Positions 25,801-39,500 of a DNA stretch of 64,000 bases are shown piece after piece. Both the position numbers and the translations under genes were made by a program. The stretch spans positions 7,342,061 to 7,406,060 of the forward strand of contig NC_040013.1 of the NCBI RefSeq assembly GCF_000972845.2. The letters run 5' to 3'. The notes below the pieces were generated by a model. The model was given only the letters and a program-made list of their open reading frames with translations, did not search any database and had not been told where the DNA came from. This DNA comes from Larimichthys crocea. Lineage: Eukaryota; Chordata; Actinopteri; Sciaenidae. The first letter of the stretch is position 1. Each line of letters begins with the position of its first letter.

Positions 25801-28800
25801 AATACTCCTACTACGCTGGAAGTTATTATTGCCATGTGCTCTGAAACTTATTTTAGAAATTATAAATGTTAGAAACTGAACTAAAAAATATAAATGTATC
25901 AGTTCCTTGATACATTAAGCTAATACATAACATACTCTCTCATACACAACATGTGGGTAACTCTATCTGCAGTGTTGGGGTTTTGTATAAAACAACAGCA
26001 ACAATATGGTTAAAACAATGCAGCTCCAAACTGTAATTCAATCTATTTTTAGTGGTAAAACCTTTTGTTGGCTTCAGTAGTTTCCACTTCAAAAGCTTAT
26101 TTTTGCATATAGTGATTTCATTCCATTATAAAACGTGACTGAATGAATTCATCATTATGAGGATGCTTGGAGAAACAAAATCTTAAAGCCACTCTGTGTT
26201 CCTATAAAGGACAATAAAGAATTCTCAAATGTGCTAATCCAACACTAATTGTGACTATCACACTCGTATAGATTACTTTGCCATCCACTGGTTTCTTCAG
26301 GAGATGACTGTCCAGCATCGGCACTTCAGTCCCCATGTATCACTTCCTGGAACATATGCTTTCTCCCTCCCTACTCATTACTTCTCCTGCACGCGCTTCC
26401 TGAGGTTTCTGCCTCATCCGAGATGCATGGGGCCTTTGTCTGCACTGTGCAGATGAAAGGTCCGCGGTGAAGCGGCAAACCGCGTGGAAACAAAAGGATT
26501 CTTTCTCTTGCGCCTCACACATTGGAGCAATCTCAAAGACAGCTGTTCCCCTCCCGGGTGTCCCAAACTCTTCGACTTGATCGCTCCTCTCTCCGTCCCA
26601 TCCACCATGCTTGTTGCTGATTTATGAAAATATCAAAAGGGGAAGGAAAGGGCCCACCAAGGTGGTACAGAGAACAGGAGACATGTTTTACCAGGCCACT
26701 CCTCCTGTTTACTGTCTCCTTTGCTCCTTTGCCCCCCCGCCCCCCTTCCAGTTCAGATAACTGGCATTCTGGAGCAGCGGAGCTATCCAGTCACCACAGA
26801 GGATGCACTCCTGTCACAAGTTCCCAGGACTGATCAGGGCATATGACTTTTCAGCACCCACAGATTTAACCCATGGTGGGTGGGTCTGTGCGTAATGAGA
26901 GGATGTAAATCAAAGTCCTGTACTGTAGCTGCAGCATATGGGTTTGTGCTTAAAGGCAGAGGCCACTCCAATTACTTACTGTCACCAAAGGATGATGAAA
27001 GTCCTCTTAGTGTGGAGAGCTTGTTGCTCAAACAACAAAACAAGCTAAGACTCAGGCGTGTTTAAAGCCCCTTGTTACAACTCGGTCCAACGAAGGGCTG
27101 TGAATTTATTGAAAGGGAGGAGAGGATTTTCATTCATCAGCTTTCATTGTATGTTATCACTTCTTCAGCGGCTGCAGATGGGAAGCCATGATCAAATCCA
27201 GTCTTCGTGGTAGTCGTCTGCTGAAAAGTGTCATAATTAACTCCAGAGAGAACAGCATGTCTGTGCTAAAATCTGTGACTAATCTGAATTGCAGTGAATT
27301 GTGTAGGAATGGATTTTCATATCTAAAACAGTTTGATGTCCTATCGGATGTCTGCATATTCAGGAATTCCCACAGCACTCATTGTACAGATTCAAGCATG
27401 TTGTAAGTTATGTCATGAATTAGCATATATCTGTTTTTCAACTCAGTGTTCAAAGACATTGTGCACTGAGAAATCCAAAGGCTCTTTAAAACATGAAATA
27501 TTACAACCTTGGCAAGCTCCAGAAAGCACAAACAAGCTTACAGAGTGTAATAAGTATAATGATGCTTTCAAACGTCAGCACTGTCTACCTTTATGCATAT
27601 GTTTTCTGCATTAGTTGGATTCCCGGATCCCAGAACTCACATGAGTAAGACAAAGAAGCAGGGAAAATCAGGTCAAAGTCAGGCTCTGACCTGGCAGTTT
27701 ACCACAGACCAGCTCAAAACTAAACTGAGACGAAGTGCAGAGTCACTTACACCCTGGAGCTTGGAAAAAAAGCCGGCCTCCTTCTCAAATCCAGAGCGTG
27801 GCAGGTTTACTAGTCATAAACCCAAGAAAATATTAGAAATCCAAACATGGGATTTATGGTACTTCTTTAAGGCATCTGGCACAGTTGAACTTTATGTGCA
27901 ATGTGTAAACACTTATGTAAAGCATAAGTACCTCTGTAGTTAGTTGGCCTGTGCTAAATTGAAAAGTGCATGGTTTTTATTTCACTGTATCTGCCCAACA
28001 ACAGTACAACTTTAACCCTAACTATAACTGATTGATCCCAAACCATAGACCCAAACACAGGATTGTAAAAGCCTGAAATTGAATCTCTTTCTTTAGAAAT
28101 TAGATTTTTCTTGACTGTATAAAACCTCAAGTGTCATGAATGAGTGTTCAGATCCTGCAAACCACCGTTTAATGTAAAACGTGATTCATTGAGTTCTATC
28201 ATGATGACAATTTATTGGTCAAAGAAGGTCGTTCAAGTTCAGGCAACCTGGGTCTGTGTCAGCGCATGTAAAATAAAGTATTCATCAATACACAGGAGTG
28301 CAACAAGGAACACAGGTAGACAGACAGGATACAGCTGGCTCAGATGTTCCAACTTCAGCAGCGCTGGGATCTGTATTTTTCCACTCAGAAGTGGAGAGTT
28401 TTGGAAATTATCATCATATTTCAATTCGTCTGTCAGCCGATTCTTGTGAACTCGCCCATCATCCAAATTAAACGTTTGTTATCATTGTATTTTTCTAAAC
28501 CACTTCCGTGACTAACTGCGAATTATCCTCTGGGCGCACTATAGCTTAGAAGCTCGTTAGCGCTAAAATGCTTAGAGAGTTACTGTTTGACCATAAACAT
28601 GAAAAACTGACATATCCTGACTCGTATGCATAGGATAGCAATTATACTGTAGCACGTATAGATCAGTGTGTGGACAGCTGGCTTCTGCAGACAGCTATAG
28701 ATTCATGAAAGCACAGCAGTGTGAGGATCGATCAGCTTGCTCAGCCCGGTGGAAAACTGCAGCGATCTGAGGAAATACTCGAGTTAATCATTTATTGCAA

Positions 28801-31800
28801 GCATGCTTTGCCTTGTAAGAACAAACTCACAAAGGCTAAATAATTAGTGTTAAACAGGCTAGGGAAAAAAATGGCAAATTAGGCATAAATGCCCAGGTTC
28901 AAGGAGTATACAGCCGAGAGGATGTGCCCAAATGTCATAGAGTCACATCGTGAGCCAGGTAATGAGCAGAAACATAGAGTCTAGTCAAGTCTGGTACAGT
29001 ATGTACCAGCAGGAAGGATGACAGGAAACTGTAGCCACTGAGCAGAAAGGAAATTTTAATCTGGAAGAAACTGTCTGTGCCTTACGATGGGAGTGTGGAA
29101 TTGTAGGTGTTTAGTCAATATTCCATGTATTTATGCATGCTGTCAACAGCATGGCTAAAGGCCTGCCAGGGAGTTTAAAAAAAGTGTCAACAAATCCATC
29201 TGGATAGTTTTTTCAGTCAGGTAATATATCCTACCCCTTCCTCTTCACTTACCCCCCCCTCCCAAGTGTTTGCATATGTATAGTGTAGCAATGAGTGAAC
29301 CAGATATTTAACTTGGAAGACTCCGTGTCCTTATCTGTTATGACAGCATTCAGAGGATGTCAAAATGTGATAAATTGAAGGAAAAGAAGAAAAACAAGTG
29401 GTGAACAATGGTCAAAAATGAAGTCATGTTTTTTCCATTAACTTTGGTGAATCTTCTTTTTCTCTCTTTGGAAATGGATCTGAGTAGATACAGTTTTGAC
29501 TCATTGTGCTTTTAGACCCGTCGCTTCAAATATCAGCTCGAAGAAGGCCAATGTTTTCCTACGTTCACTGTGTTGACAGCTGAAGAATGTCGTGTATATG
29601 TTTTACTGACAGTTTGTTGCACACTCACTGGTCTGAATTTAAGAAGTTGACTTTAAACTGGTGTCAAAGTTGCTTTTCCATGAAATATAAGTTTAGTAAA
29701 CCTTGCAAAAATACTAACTCTTCTCTTTCTGTTTCTCTTTTGGCTGGAAAACCAACCGCTCGTCTTGGATTGCCTTGAATGACTTCAGGTATGTCAAATC
29801 ACTTAATGTCACTACTACAGTATCTAATGAGATTACCTCCTTCACTCACTCTGTTGTCTTTTAAGTGGTAGTGCAATATATACATGTTTTAACCATATTT
29901 GCATGGGAACTCAACAAATTACACATGACATAGTCCAGAAGTTGTGGTTCATATTTGAAAACAGCAGCAGTGCACAGCTGTGATGTAAATTCACATTTAA
30001 TGCAAATAAACGTATGCATACATCAGATCAGAGGACTAAATCTTTAGTTAGGACACTAAATGTGTCTTTGAAGTGGTCAGAATACCACAGACCTTAATCC
30101 CCCCCCCTCCCTTGTCAGTGTTAAATACCCGTATTCTCTCAGTACTTGTGTTTTCATTGCAGCGATGAAGAGTCTAAGTCCCCCCCCTAAGCCCTTGTGT
30201 TCTATGTGTCTGCATTGCGTAACCCGCAATTTGCACCCCACTTTTCAACCAGAGAACAAACTAGGCGAGGCATAGTGTGCAACCAAACTCTGTCTGCATC
30301 CCCCCACAGTGCAGGAATGTTTTCTTAAATAAAAGACCCGATTTATGCAATAACACAGACATAGCAAGCAGAGGGAGTCTCAGTTTTATTGGATTCCCCT
30401 CAAACTCTGCACATATTTCACTTTGCAATGTAATGAGGACCTGAATTTCTAATTTAGCACTACAGCGAAGGGAGAAGGGTAAAAAAAAAAAAAAAAGAAG
30501 AAGAAAAACTTGGCTGCAAAGTCAAGTTGAGAAACATCAAAATGGATAATGACAATATTTGGGAGAGAGTTTGCTTTAATGCTGACAAGAGAGACTAAGG
30601 GATCAATTCAAAAGACTTCTAATCCAGTGGACTTTATTGCTGAGTTCTGGTAGCCATCTGAAGCAGCGAATGGCACCAACTAAGGCAATCAAAATATAAT
30701 CTCATCAGTCTGTTTGATATAGTCATTAGAGTGTGGATTAGGAAGAAAGCTCATGATCTCCACTTAGAATCTCTCTAACCGTTTTACTGTGATATGCCCT
30801 CATTTAGTTTGAAATATCCAGGATACTGTTCTGAGCGGCTGCTGAAGGAAAAAAAAAAAGATGTCACAACTGTAATTGTTTATTGGTTCCATCCAAACAT
30901 ATAAAATATGCAAAGTAGAACCACAGGCCGCACATGTCAAAACAATGAGTAATTTGTGTTTGGTTAGAGTAATCAGCAGATGGAGCTTCAGGCAGGGATG
31001 AAGCAGAGCAAAGCAGTTGAGGGCCAGTGTCACTGCTAAAGTCCTCCCCATCCCTGTCTTGACTCACTCACCATCATGCCTCTTCCCTGATATAACCTTT
31101 CTTTACCCCATGTTGCCTGCTCCTTAAAACCTCATGCCACTGCATCCATTCCTCGTGTCAATCATTTTTCCTACAATGTCCTCTCTGTCTCTCCTCCTGC
31201 CTTTCACATCCATCATCCTGCCCCTTGATTACTTGTGTATCTTACCTCTCTCAGTTTCTACCAAGACCTCTCCCTGCTTCATTCCTGGCCCCCTTCCTTA
31301 TCTGGCTCCCTATAAATAATGCCACCTGTTGGGCCTGGGCCTTCATTACATTCACGTAACAGTAAATCAGAGAAGATGAGGACTAGTGAGGGTGCTCTAT
31401 ACAGGCTAGGCAAGTCATACCACTGGCACAGAAAAATATGCCTGGCACTCACTGAGTAATGCATTCGCTAGTGAGGCCAGAGGGAGAATAGCGGGAGCAA
31501 TGAGGCCAAGGTTAAAACAACCTCGGAATCTCTGCTGAGAGGGGATTTAAGATGAGAGTTATGATGATGATGATTGCCTTTATACTTTTGGATAAGAAAA
31601 CCAACATGATCTCAGTGTTTTGAAAATATGTACAGTATTTTGTAGGCATGATAAAGTTGCAATCCTATACTGCACCTCAGAGTTGCAGCGATGCTCAGCT
31701 GAGGAATTGAGTAATCGATACATGGTTCACACTTTAAAGCCGAGGGCACGGTGCGGAGGTTGGAGGGTCGAGCACTTGAAAGCACGCACAGCGGGATGTG

Positions 31801-32239
31801 ATCAGGGGTGTGGGTGATGGGGTCAGAGGCCAACTCTCTCAAATAGCCTCGGTGAGTACAACGCGCCATCGGCTTCCTTTGGCTTTGAAATGGGAGGCGG
31901 TGCTGGCTGCTCTCCCATGCTGGACTGGCTTTCAGCATACCAGCGTCCCGCCATCAAACACAGTTGTCGTGTCAAGTGTCTTCCTGGGAGAGGTTATTTT
32001 TAAGACGATGAAGGAGGGATTTATGAGTGTATTTCACGATCACATGCTGTATTTGATGTACAATCAGCAAATTAACAGTACAGTAAAGGGCATGAATACT
32101 GATTTGAGCTTCGCTAAGTGGTGATTCCATCAATGAAATAACAACATTCTGTTTACTAGATGATGATAATTTCTACAAATTAGCAAGTGTGTACAATAAA
32201 TGTGACAGATGTGACTTTGTTGGCTGGTAAATCATTAGA
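25801..32239. other. long non-coding stretch, no gene recognised
   Basis: About 6.4 kb without a supportable gene or recognised repeat. The part at 26340-26640 is more GC-rich, with a small inverted repeat (cgcggt/accgcg) near 26462-26485. C runs occur near 29253-29260, 30100-30107 and 30180-30187, and an A run lies at 30481-30496. Acceptor-like sites end at about 29515 (followed by a 44-codon open stretch ending at TGA 29648-29650) and at about 30162 (followed by eight open codons). Neither has enough support to call an exon. Confidence 0.5.
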
Positions 32240-32760
32240 GATACTAGCTAGAAGGAAAATATGTGTCTGCTTAATTAGCTCCTGCTGCCCATCCATAAAA
32301 AACAGAATGCCAGCCAGCTCCAGAGGACACGAAATCGCACTTTTCTCATGACATGTGTCTTGAGGGTAGTTTTGTTCATCTGCTAATTACTGCCTGATAC
32401 ATCTGCAAGGAACAAAACTGCTTCTCTTTCTCCTTCAAAGGGACACACCATGTCAGCCTGTTGTGTATGCCAAATCAATTAGTCATCAAAAATCCCTCAG
32501 AGAAAAACAGTTAACCTTTATCTCCATCAATGTTTCATTAGTTACCCCCGCCCCTGCCATCCTTGCATTTTTCTCTCATGCTGAAATAAAAACAGGGCTT
32601 GTGGCGGTTAATGTAAATAAAAAACGTAAATGCGGCCATTTAGTATTCTCTCTGTCCTCTCACAGATATGTTGTAGTGGAAGCAATTCAGAGGGGGAAAA
32701 AAAATGTTTTAATGAACGTCTCGGAGCCGTGTGCGTTCATGGATTATGCAGAGAAAAAGA
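32240..32760. promoter_or_regulatory. candidate cis-regulatory stretch
   Basis: Repeat-free stretch with three TAATTA/TAATTAC homeodomain cores (about 32272, 32383 and 32477) and a FOX-type tgtaaataaa at 32612-32621, beside an AAACGTAAA word. The clustering resembles a homeobox/forkhead-bound developmental enhancer. This is an inference from motif density in an AT-rich genome, where such words are common by chance. No conservation data are available to me. Confidence 0.2.
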
Positions 32761-33242
32761 GGTCATGCTGCTGAGTGTTTACATGCCACACTATCACGTA
32801 GAGTAACACCACACCAGAAATGTGTTTTGCCTCTCTCCCTCAAACTCAGGTACATGAACAAATGAATTCTCCATGCTGTGCGCTGAAAAAGCAGCGAAAA
32901 GTCCCTGAGAGGTTTTTCCAATACAGACGTGAATTCATGGTTTTTAAAAGTGGTCGCTGTTGTGAAATACAGCAGTACAATCCACAGATTAAACAGAAGA
33001 GTGGAGAGCAGCTACATTTAAGCAGGACTAATTTCCTAGTTCTACATTTCTTTACTTTTTTCCAACTCATTACTTGGGCATAATCTGCATTGTGGAAGTT
33101 GTCATGAGAGTGAACTTGCATTGCTTTTGTGCTTGTTGTTGTAATCAGCTTCTTGGCTCTTATCTTTGGCAGCCATTAGTGAAGTTTGGTCCTCGACAAT
33201 AATTCATCTTCATAAAGCATCTTTTAAATGCATAGCTGAAGT
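32761..33242. other. non-coding stretch, nothing recognised
   Basis: Unique-looking sequence open in more than one frame for up to about 90 codons on both strands, with no known domain. Confidence 0.5.
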
Positions 33243-33440
33243 TTTTTGGAATAGGCTAATTCACTTTATCATAAAGATCAATACCGCTCTATCTGTCGAT
33301 GTAAATATGAGGCTAACGAAACATGACTGTTAGCTCAGCTTAACCTGTAGACTGGAAGCAATGGTTAACAGCTAGAGTTAAAGGTCATTAAGTAACATGT
33401 CATATCTCTTTTGTGTAGTTCATAAAAAGTGTGAAAACGA
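33243..33440 (+). mobile_element. family F repeat, decayed copy
   Basis: Modules in order: agatcaataccgctctatct, gatgtaaatatgaggctaac, gttagctcagcttaacctg, gtagactggaagcaatggtt, aacagctagagttaaagg and agtaacatgtcatatctc. These match the module order of the 48.6-kb copy with many substitutions. The 5' 'ttgggaaat' word is weak here. Confidence 0.6.
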
Positions 33441-33617
33441 TCAGTTTTTTATGTCTCCTGACTGTGGTCCTGTATTTAGCAGACACATATGAAAACGATA
33501 ATGACAATTAACTTGAGATACAGTCAGAGTTGAAGAGGAGAGGTACATGTATATGACTTTGAGAGAAATGGCTTCATTGTTTATAGTGCTGCAACTTGTG
33601 ATCTAGTCCATCAAGAT

Positions 33618-33792
33618 ATTTTTTGGCCTTTTTGAGACAGCTTGAAGAGTGACAGGAATGTGGGGAGAGCGAGATGGGGAATGACATGCAGGAAAGAGCT
33701 ACAGGTCGTATACGAACCCTGGGACGCTGTGGCAAGGACTGAACCTTTTTACATGGGGCGGATGCTCTACTGACTGAGCTATACGACACCCC
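33618..33792 (-). mobile_element. tRNA-derived SINE, minus strand
   Basis: Read on the minus strand, the copy opens with an A-box-like tatagctcagtcagtagag (complement of 33765-33783). This is followed by 'ggttcagtccttgcc' and by a B-box-like gggttcgtatacg (complement of 33707-33719). The body then reads 'tgcatgtcattccccatctc', a run of 'ctctcccca' words, 'tgtcactcttcaagctgtc' and an A/G-rich tail with 'aaaaaggccaaaaaat'. This is the layout of a polymerase III-transcribed SINE with a tRNA-like head, and I remember the family as abundant in percomorph fishes. It is mutated at several expected positions, so it is probably old and silent. Confidence 0.8.
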
Positions 33793-33900
33793 CTTTATCA
33801 CTCTTTCAATTATTTTTGATTTATTTGATTAATTGTTCAGTTTCTGGAGTGTAAAATTTATCTTGTTTTGTTTCTCCTTTTTTCCCCCCTGAATCTTCAA
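33793..33900 (+). mobile_element. possible decayed teleost repeat fragment
   Basis: The phrases tttgatttatttgattaatt and gttcagtttctggagtgtaa resemble the 'gattaatcgattagttgtttggtctataaaatgtc' region of a common teleost repeat. The similarity is weak and the sequence is AT-rich, so chance resemblance is possible. Confidence 0.3.
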
Positions 33901-34261
33901 AAACACAATCATAAAGATTTTAAAGCCAAAATAAGATAGTTACTTAATGATATAACTACACACACATATAAGATAAGACTTGGAGATTAGGACATGATAT
34001 ATATCTGCCTAATGACTCCAAACATCAAGCTGGAGCACATTAACAAAGCTGTCATCTCCTGTTGCGAGGAGGCCTTTTTTCTATATGATCACTTAAATGG
34101 ATCCTGAGACGAGTGACGGCTAGGTGGGAACTCCTGCTGCTCGTATTTCCCCCTTACTCACATAGCCCAATCTGCAATCTCTGCCCCTGTCCCACTCCAT
34201 TAGGAAACCGCTGACAGCAGGCACAAGTGACCGCTCCAAAGAGAAGGAACAGAAAGGATTG
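33901..34261. other. non-coding stretch, nothing recognised
   Basis: Unique-looking sequence; the GC-richer part at 34080-34260 holds no recognisable exon. Confidence 0.5.
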
Positions 34262-34298
34262 TCTTCTTCTTCTTCTTCCTCTTCTTCTTCTTCTTCTT
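34262..34298. repeat. TTC microsatellite
   Basis: About 37 bases of TTC units with one cct interruption. On the plus strand it is a pure pyrimidine tract. Its reading resembles a splice polypyrimidine tract, but no AG followed by an open frame was found. Confidence 0.95.
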
Positions 34299-37200
34299 TT
34301 CTCTGTCTAGCAAAGACTTGTTGGGATAGATGGCAGGCAGACAGACGGCAGCTGGCTGTGCCTCAACTCATCTAATCACAACCCTGCTCCCCCAGCTTCA
34401 GCACAGGCATGTCCTTATTTCCTATAGGGTTTTTCTCCATGCCTGAAACCACTTATAGTTGACATATGACAGGGTAATATGGGTGAAGTTGGAGTCATTA
34501 ATTCTGGCATTGTCAGCACCCACATAACAATCTAAGCCAATTGAAGCCAGTGCCAGCCAGTTTTAGCACATCAGTAAAGAGAAACTGTTGAGTACTTGAG
34601 TTCTCCATTTGAAAGCTTTTAGAAATTACATTAAAATTACAGAGTACTATAACAGTAGTGTTATTTCTGCCTGAAGTACCCTCACAGAAACATCTCAGTA
34701 TTAATAGAGGAAGTAACAGGTTGAGATTTTGTATCGTGATTGTGACATTTAAAACAATTACTTCAATTAGTTCATGTGAATCCAATCGTACCTGGTGCAA
34801 TTGGTGGTTTATCTCCTTTGTGTAGAATCCTCTATTGTTACAATTAGCTTTAAGAATATTAAAGGTACTACATATACTGGTTCTGTGTACGTAAAAACAC
34901 TGCTTTCACAGTATTTGTTGTTAGTCTTATTTTAAACGAATGGTTTAGCCATATATTATTGTATTGCTGAAATTTTGCTGCCTAACCATACAATACCCAA
35001 TTCATACAGCAGGTGGATTATTGAGTTGGTTTTTGAATGCTGATATAGCTTGTTTTGGAAAGCAATGACAAAAGACTTCTAGTTGTTCAGATGTGGGGAC
35101 TTTGTGGCTGATCTGTTATAATCTATTTGGTTTTAAAATGTGGACATTATAGGATTAATCTACTGCATCTGAGTCAAGTTGAACCATTTTGTACCAATTA
35201 AACTGTGACTTTTCAAGGATGTATTACGTTCTTTTTGAATAGCTCCTCAGTTTCATGACTCTCATCTCTTCCTCCTCTTAACTAACAAATTAGCCCTAGG
35301 TGTCTTCCTTCAAGATGTCCTGCTGAACTTTGCACATTTTTGAACAGAAAATAATATTTAAAAGCAAAGTTTCTTCTTCCTTCTCATCTTGGTTTTGGGC
35401 CTGCTCTGACTCATTAGCAGCAACACAATTTGCCAGGCAGGGTCAGTCATGCAGATGGGCGAAGGTTCAAACTGATGGGCTTTGTCACCTCACATTAATT
35501 CTACCAAAGATGATTAGAAAGAATCCGCCGGCCCAAATTCCTGATGATTGGAATGCTCATCTTGATGAAAAACACCACTGTAGCTGGCTTTGCTTGCTTT
35601 CCCTTTTTGTCACTATTGATGTTTCTTCCCAGGAAAAAATTGTATAGCATTAATGAAATACCCCTGGCAACAATACACGAGGCAGGAAAATAACTGTGGT
35701 CTAGTACCAGACAAGATTAATGAATAGAACCTTACAGCAAATTCCCAGTGTCACGGAGTAATGATAGCACTTTTGACAACAGTCCAAATGGCTTGATGGC
35801 AGAACAGCTTTAATATATTTTCACTGTTGCGTAAGACTTATTGTCTACCATAGAAAACCAGAGTTCTTCAACCATATTCCATAGAGGAAAAATTAGTTGT
35901 CTTTAAATAAGTGCAAAGTGATATAATTTTGCTCCAGTTTTCAAATGGTAAACAATTTCCAGTGACAGATGCAGCACTCTATTTCACGCTATTTTACACT
36001 GGCCCCATCCACCTCTATGTTCCTGCGTTGCAAACTTAAATTCACCTACCCAAAACTGGAACCATCTCCAAAACTTGGAAACACTGCTGTACATGGAAGA
36101 GTTCATTTTTCCCTGTCAGCAAATCGTCTACTTCCAGTACAAAGCCCATCAAATTTTAAAAGTCTTTTTTTTTATTTTTATGTGGCATACTTGCAAAAAC
36201 AAGGTTTGTTGACGGATAATTGTTTGCTACTGGCACAGGCTCGTCAGCAGGTTTTTGACAGTTTTAGTTTTTTAAACCATTCCTCAAAGGTTTGTGGATG
36301 TTGCATCTAGCAGGGGTCCATGCTTGACAGATATACTCCACAGATTTAAGTAAATACTGATGTCTTTCATTAAAGTGAAAGCGGTCTTCACCTCTTGTGG
36401 TCAATTAATTGCACTTTAACTAAACTCCTCATTAGGAAGAGCTGTCACGGTTCTGTTAGCAGTGAGACGCTCTGACATTAATTGTCTCCAAAGAATATTG
36501 TTTTGGTGGAACGTTCCCTTCTAGCTGGCTTGTAAATTATTCCCACAATGTAATGAAGCTCAACACATCTGGTGAAATTGCTACATGGATTCTTGCATGT
36601 TGCACTCTTTGTAGGTTTCACAGCTTGCCAGTCTGCTGTTTAAGGAAATGTTACTTTAGAGCTTTATTGTTAAAAAGTACATAGGCGCTTGTTTTTGTTT
36701 TGTTTAGCAGAGCAAATAAGTAAAGCAATGCAAACAGGAGTTAATTCAGCATTCATGCTGATAACTGAGAGCTACAGAAGAGATAACAAGACAAACACGG
36801 GGTGTAAAATGGTTACAGAAGAATGGCGAATCTTCAGCAGCCTCTCATTTGGGGTTCATGAACGCGGTATGATCAGTGGTGGGGAGCCAGTTCAGTGGGG
36901 TGCCATCAAGGACCCGTCTGTACTTATTTAAAGCCACCCCAAGAGATTCATTAAATGATATTGGTGACCCAAGGAGGTTTTGGCAAGGAACCCAAAAACC
37001 ACAGGCATTCCCAACACCCATTCCCACCATACATTCCTGCTTTGAGATGAGAAAGCAAGCATTCTTGCTGGAGATATGCTTCAATGGCTTTCCCAACTTA
37101 ATTTTCTCCCTGTGTGCTAAAATTGTGCTATAATCCATTGTGAAAAGTTACAGCTTCCCACAGACATATATCTAAAGAAATCAAAAGCCAGAGATCTGTC

Positions 37201-39149
37201 TAATAACTCTAATAAGACAGTGCAAATTATGCAAACATGTTACCATATTTGTCTGCTATCCAGGGATCACTTTGTGCTTTTCATGTACCTTTAGAAGTAA
37301 ATGCTGCATCAGACCATGAAAAACCCCACCAGCAAAGTGGCAAAGCTGCTCCCAGTCCCAGACTCTAATCTAGCTGTAACCCAATCCCTGCACAGGGCTT
37401 TTTGTGTACAAACGAGCCCTCTCAGTCACTTCAGCCCTGGAGCTTGTGGTCTGCATTCCGCCTGTCGTAGACACAAGCTGTCTAAATAAATGCTCGCCGT
37501 TGCCTCTTTATTCTGGTGGCAGCTTGTGTTCGGGGGGCCTCTGGCGCTTTCATGCCAACATCCATGCTGCACACATGCTCATGAACATCCGCAGACCAAA
37601 ACAGTGGCATGCTACCAGGCTAACACATACAGCACACAGCAGACACCAGCTGGGGACCTGTTAACAACCAAATAGCATTGGTCTGTCAGTGAACAGCTTG
37701 ATGCTGGTGCTGCCTGTTCATTCTTGTTTTGAGCTGCTTTGCCCGCAGCAGTCAAGGGCTTTCAGTTGGCACTCATGGCTGGTATCACATGTGCGAACTG
37801 TCAGTGCCAGACACTATAGCCTTGTGCATTCTGCTCAGGCTATACAATTAGCCTGGAGGCCCAGTCCTCCAAATCTGCAGACAGCATCTGCTGGGCTCCA
37901 CAGGGGTTAAAATGGTCCCACAGTCTGTTAATGAAGTATTCCATTTTAGTTCGTTGAACAGGACTTATTTTAGGGTTAGTCAAGTAAGTAAACCTGTTGA
38001 TTCTTTTAAATTGGGTTTAGACGCCGCTGGGTCAAAGAATAAGGTTTAATGTCAAACTGCACTGTTGTTCTAAGTGAACGTGTTTGTCTTGTGCATATAT
38101 TTCTGATTAATTGTAGTTGTTTCCTGCAAATCAATCATCTCTGCTTTGCTTAATAACATCCTTCTTCACACTTTTCCGTGTGGTCTCGAGTAACATTTCA
38201 GATACTCCACCCCTCTTCCAAATGCCAAAACATTTCAAAGAAGTAAAAGGCTCGTGACAGGAAAGCATTTAATTTCATCAGCAATAATTATACTGTATTC
38301 AAGGAGAGATGAGACCTTCATCCCCCTCATAATGAAATAATGATGCAAACTGAGGCATCCAAGAGACACTGGATATGATTTTTCACAGATGTTCAGGTTT
38401 AAAAGTGGATTGCAGGATGCAAACTTATATTCCTGATAAGGTCAGAAGAAAGTCTACCTCAAGATGTGACAGATAAAAAATGACAAAAATGGGCTTCTGG
38501 ACAGGTTGTTTTTATTCCAGCTATGGATGCATTGGATTGTGAATAAGTCAGGATTTATTGTTACACAGAATGCTCCTAAAGCACATTTTAGTGACTGTGA
38601 GTGTGACAATATGATTTAACATTTTCTATCTGAGGGATATTATGGTTTCCCTATGAACCTTTTTTGACTTTTATCCCTCAATACTGCAGTTAGCTCTGCA
38701 GTGGTCCATGAAATTTTCAACTTTTCCTCCTGAAAATGACGGAAAAATAATGACCCTCTTGTGTTTGGCAACAACTTTGACTGAACACAGGAGTATTAGT
38801 TTTCGTAATGATCTAATCATGTGGATGTATCTGTGACAGTTTAGGCTTACTTTGCTGAAAATATTAGTGGACATTTAGTGTCTTTGACGTTCCTGGTCAG
38901 CAGGATATGGAGGACAGGACTTTCTGTGGAACCTTAAGACAGTGTAATTCCTCTAAAAATGACTGCAAAAGAGCTCCAAAAGGTTTGTTAACTTGGAATC
39001 TTCCCCATTCCCCCTCCTGTGTTGAACTACTGAAAGAGCCAAAGTTTTGGTGAATCAAAAGCACAAATTGACCCTCTTCCATCTCTTGTCATCGAGTCTC
39101 ATTAAAGGCTTGGTTTTTGAGACCACAAGCATCTGGATTTAAAAATAGG
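34299..39149. other. repeat-poor non-coding stretch
   Basis: About 4.9 kb with no recognised repeat and no supportable gene. Open frames reach about 113 codons (near 35969-36310, starting without ATG in a good context) and show no domain. The stretch 37300-37910 is relatively GC-rich and open in several overlapping frames, none recognisable. Confidence 0.5.
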
Positions 39150-39500
39150 ACCCCAAATTGCCTTGTTGTATCCCCATTTGGTTTGTTTGTTTATTTCATG
39201 TAGGCTGTGCATCATGCAAAGCATATTCTTGGGCGCCTTTTGTTCATTATGCTTATTTGCACATTGTTGCACTTCGGTGGAAATACCTTGATGAATCAAG
39301 CCCAGATGTTGGCGTTAGAATGCCAGGGGTAGGCCTTGGCAAATGGCGCTCTGGCCACCCCTCAGCTCAAATAAATGCAGTCAGCTTTGAGCATGTCAAT
39401 TATTTCTGCCTCTGTGGCCAGAGTCAACAGCCACGCAGGGCTCACTGTCCAGCAATTACACACCTCAAAATTAATTTTATTATAAATCTTGACAGGGAAA
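39150..39500. promoter_or_regulatory. candidate cis-regulatory stretch
   Basis: Repeat-free stretch with a caattac homeodomain word near 39453, a ttaatttta cluster near 39471 and a tgacaggg (Meis/TGIF type) near 39490. The plus strand is open for 127 codons, but that frame begins at TTG. The first in-frame ATG leaves a much shorter product, and no domain is recognised. A conserved non-coding element is the more likely meaning if the stretch turns out to be conserved. Confidence 0.17.

Noticed and set aside
30144..30190. Acceptor-like tract followed by GATGAAGAGTCTAAGTCC
   Set aside because: Only eight codons are open before a stop inside a C run; no further support.
33707..33783. Possible functional tRNA gene on the minus strand
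   Set aside because: A- and B-box words are present, but the cloverleaf does not close and the sequence continues into a SINE body, so it is a tRNA-derived SINE head.
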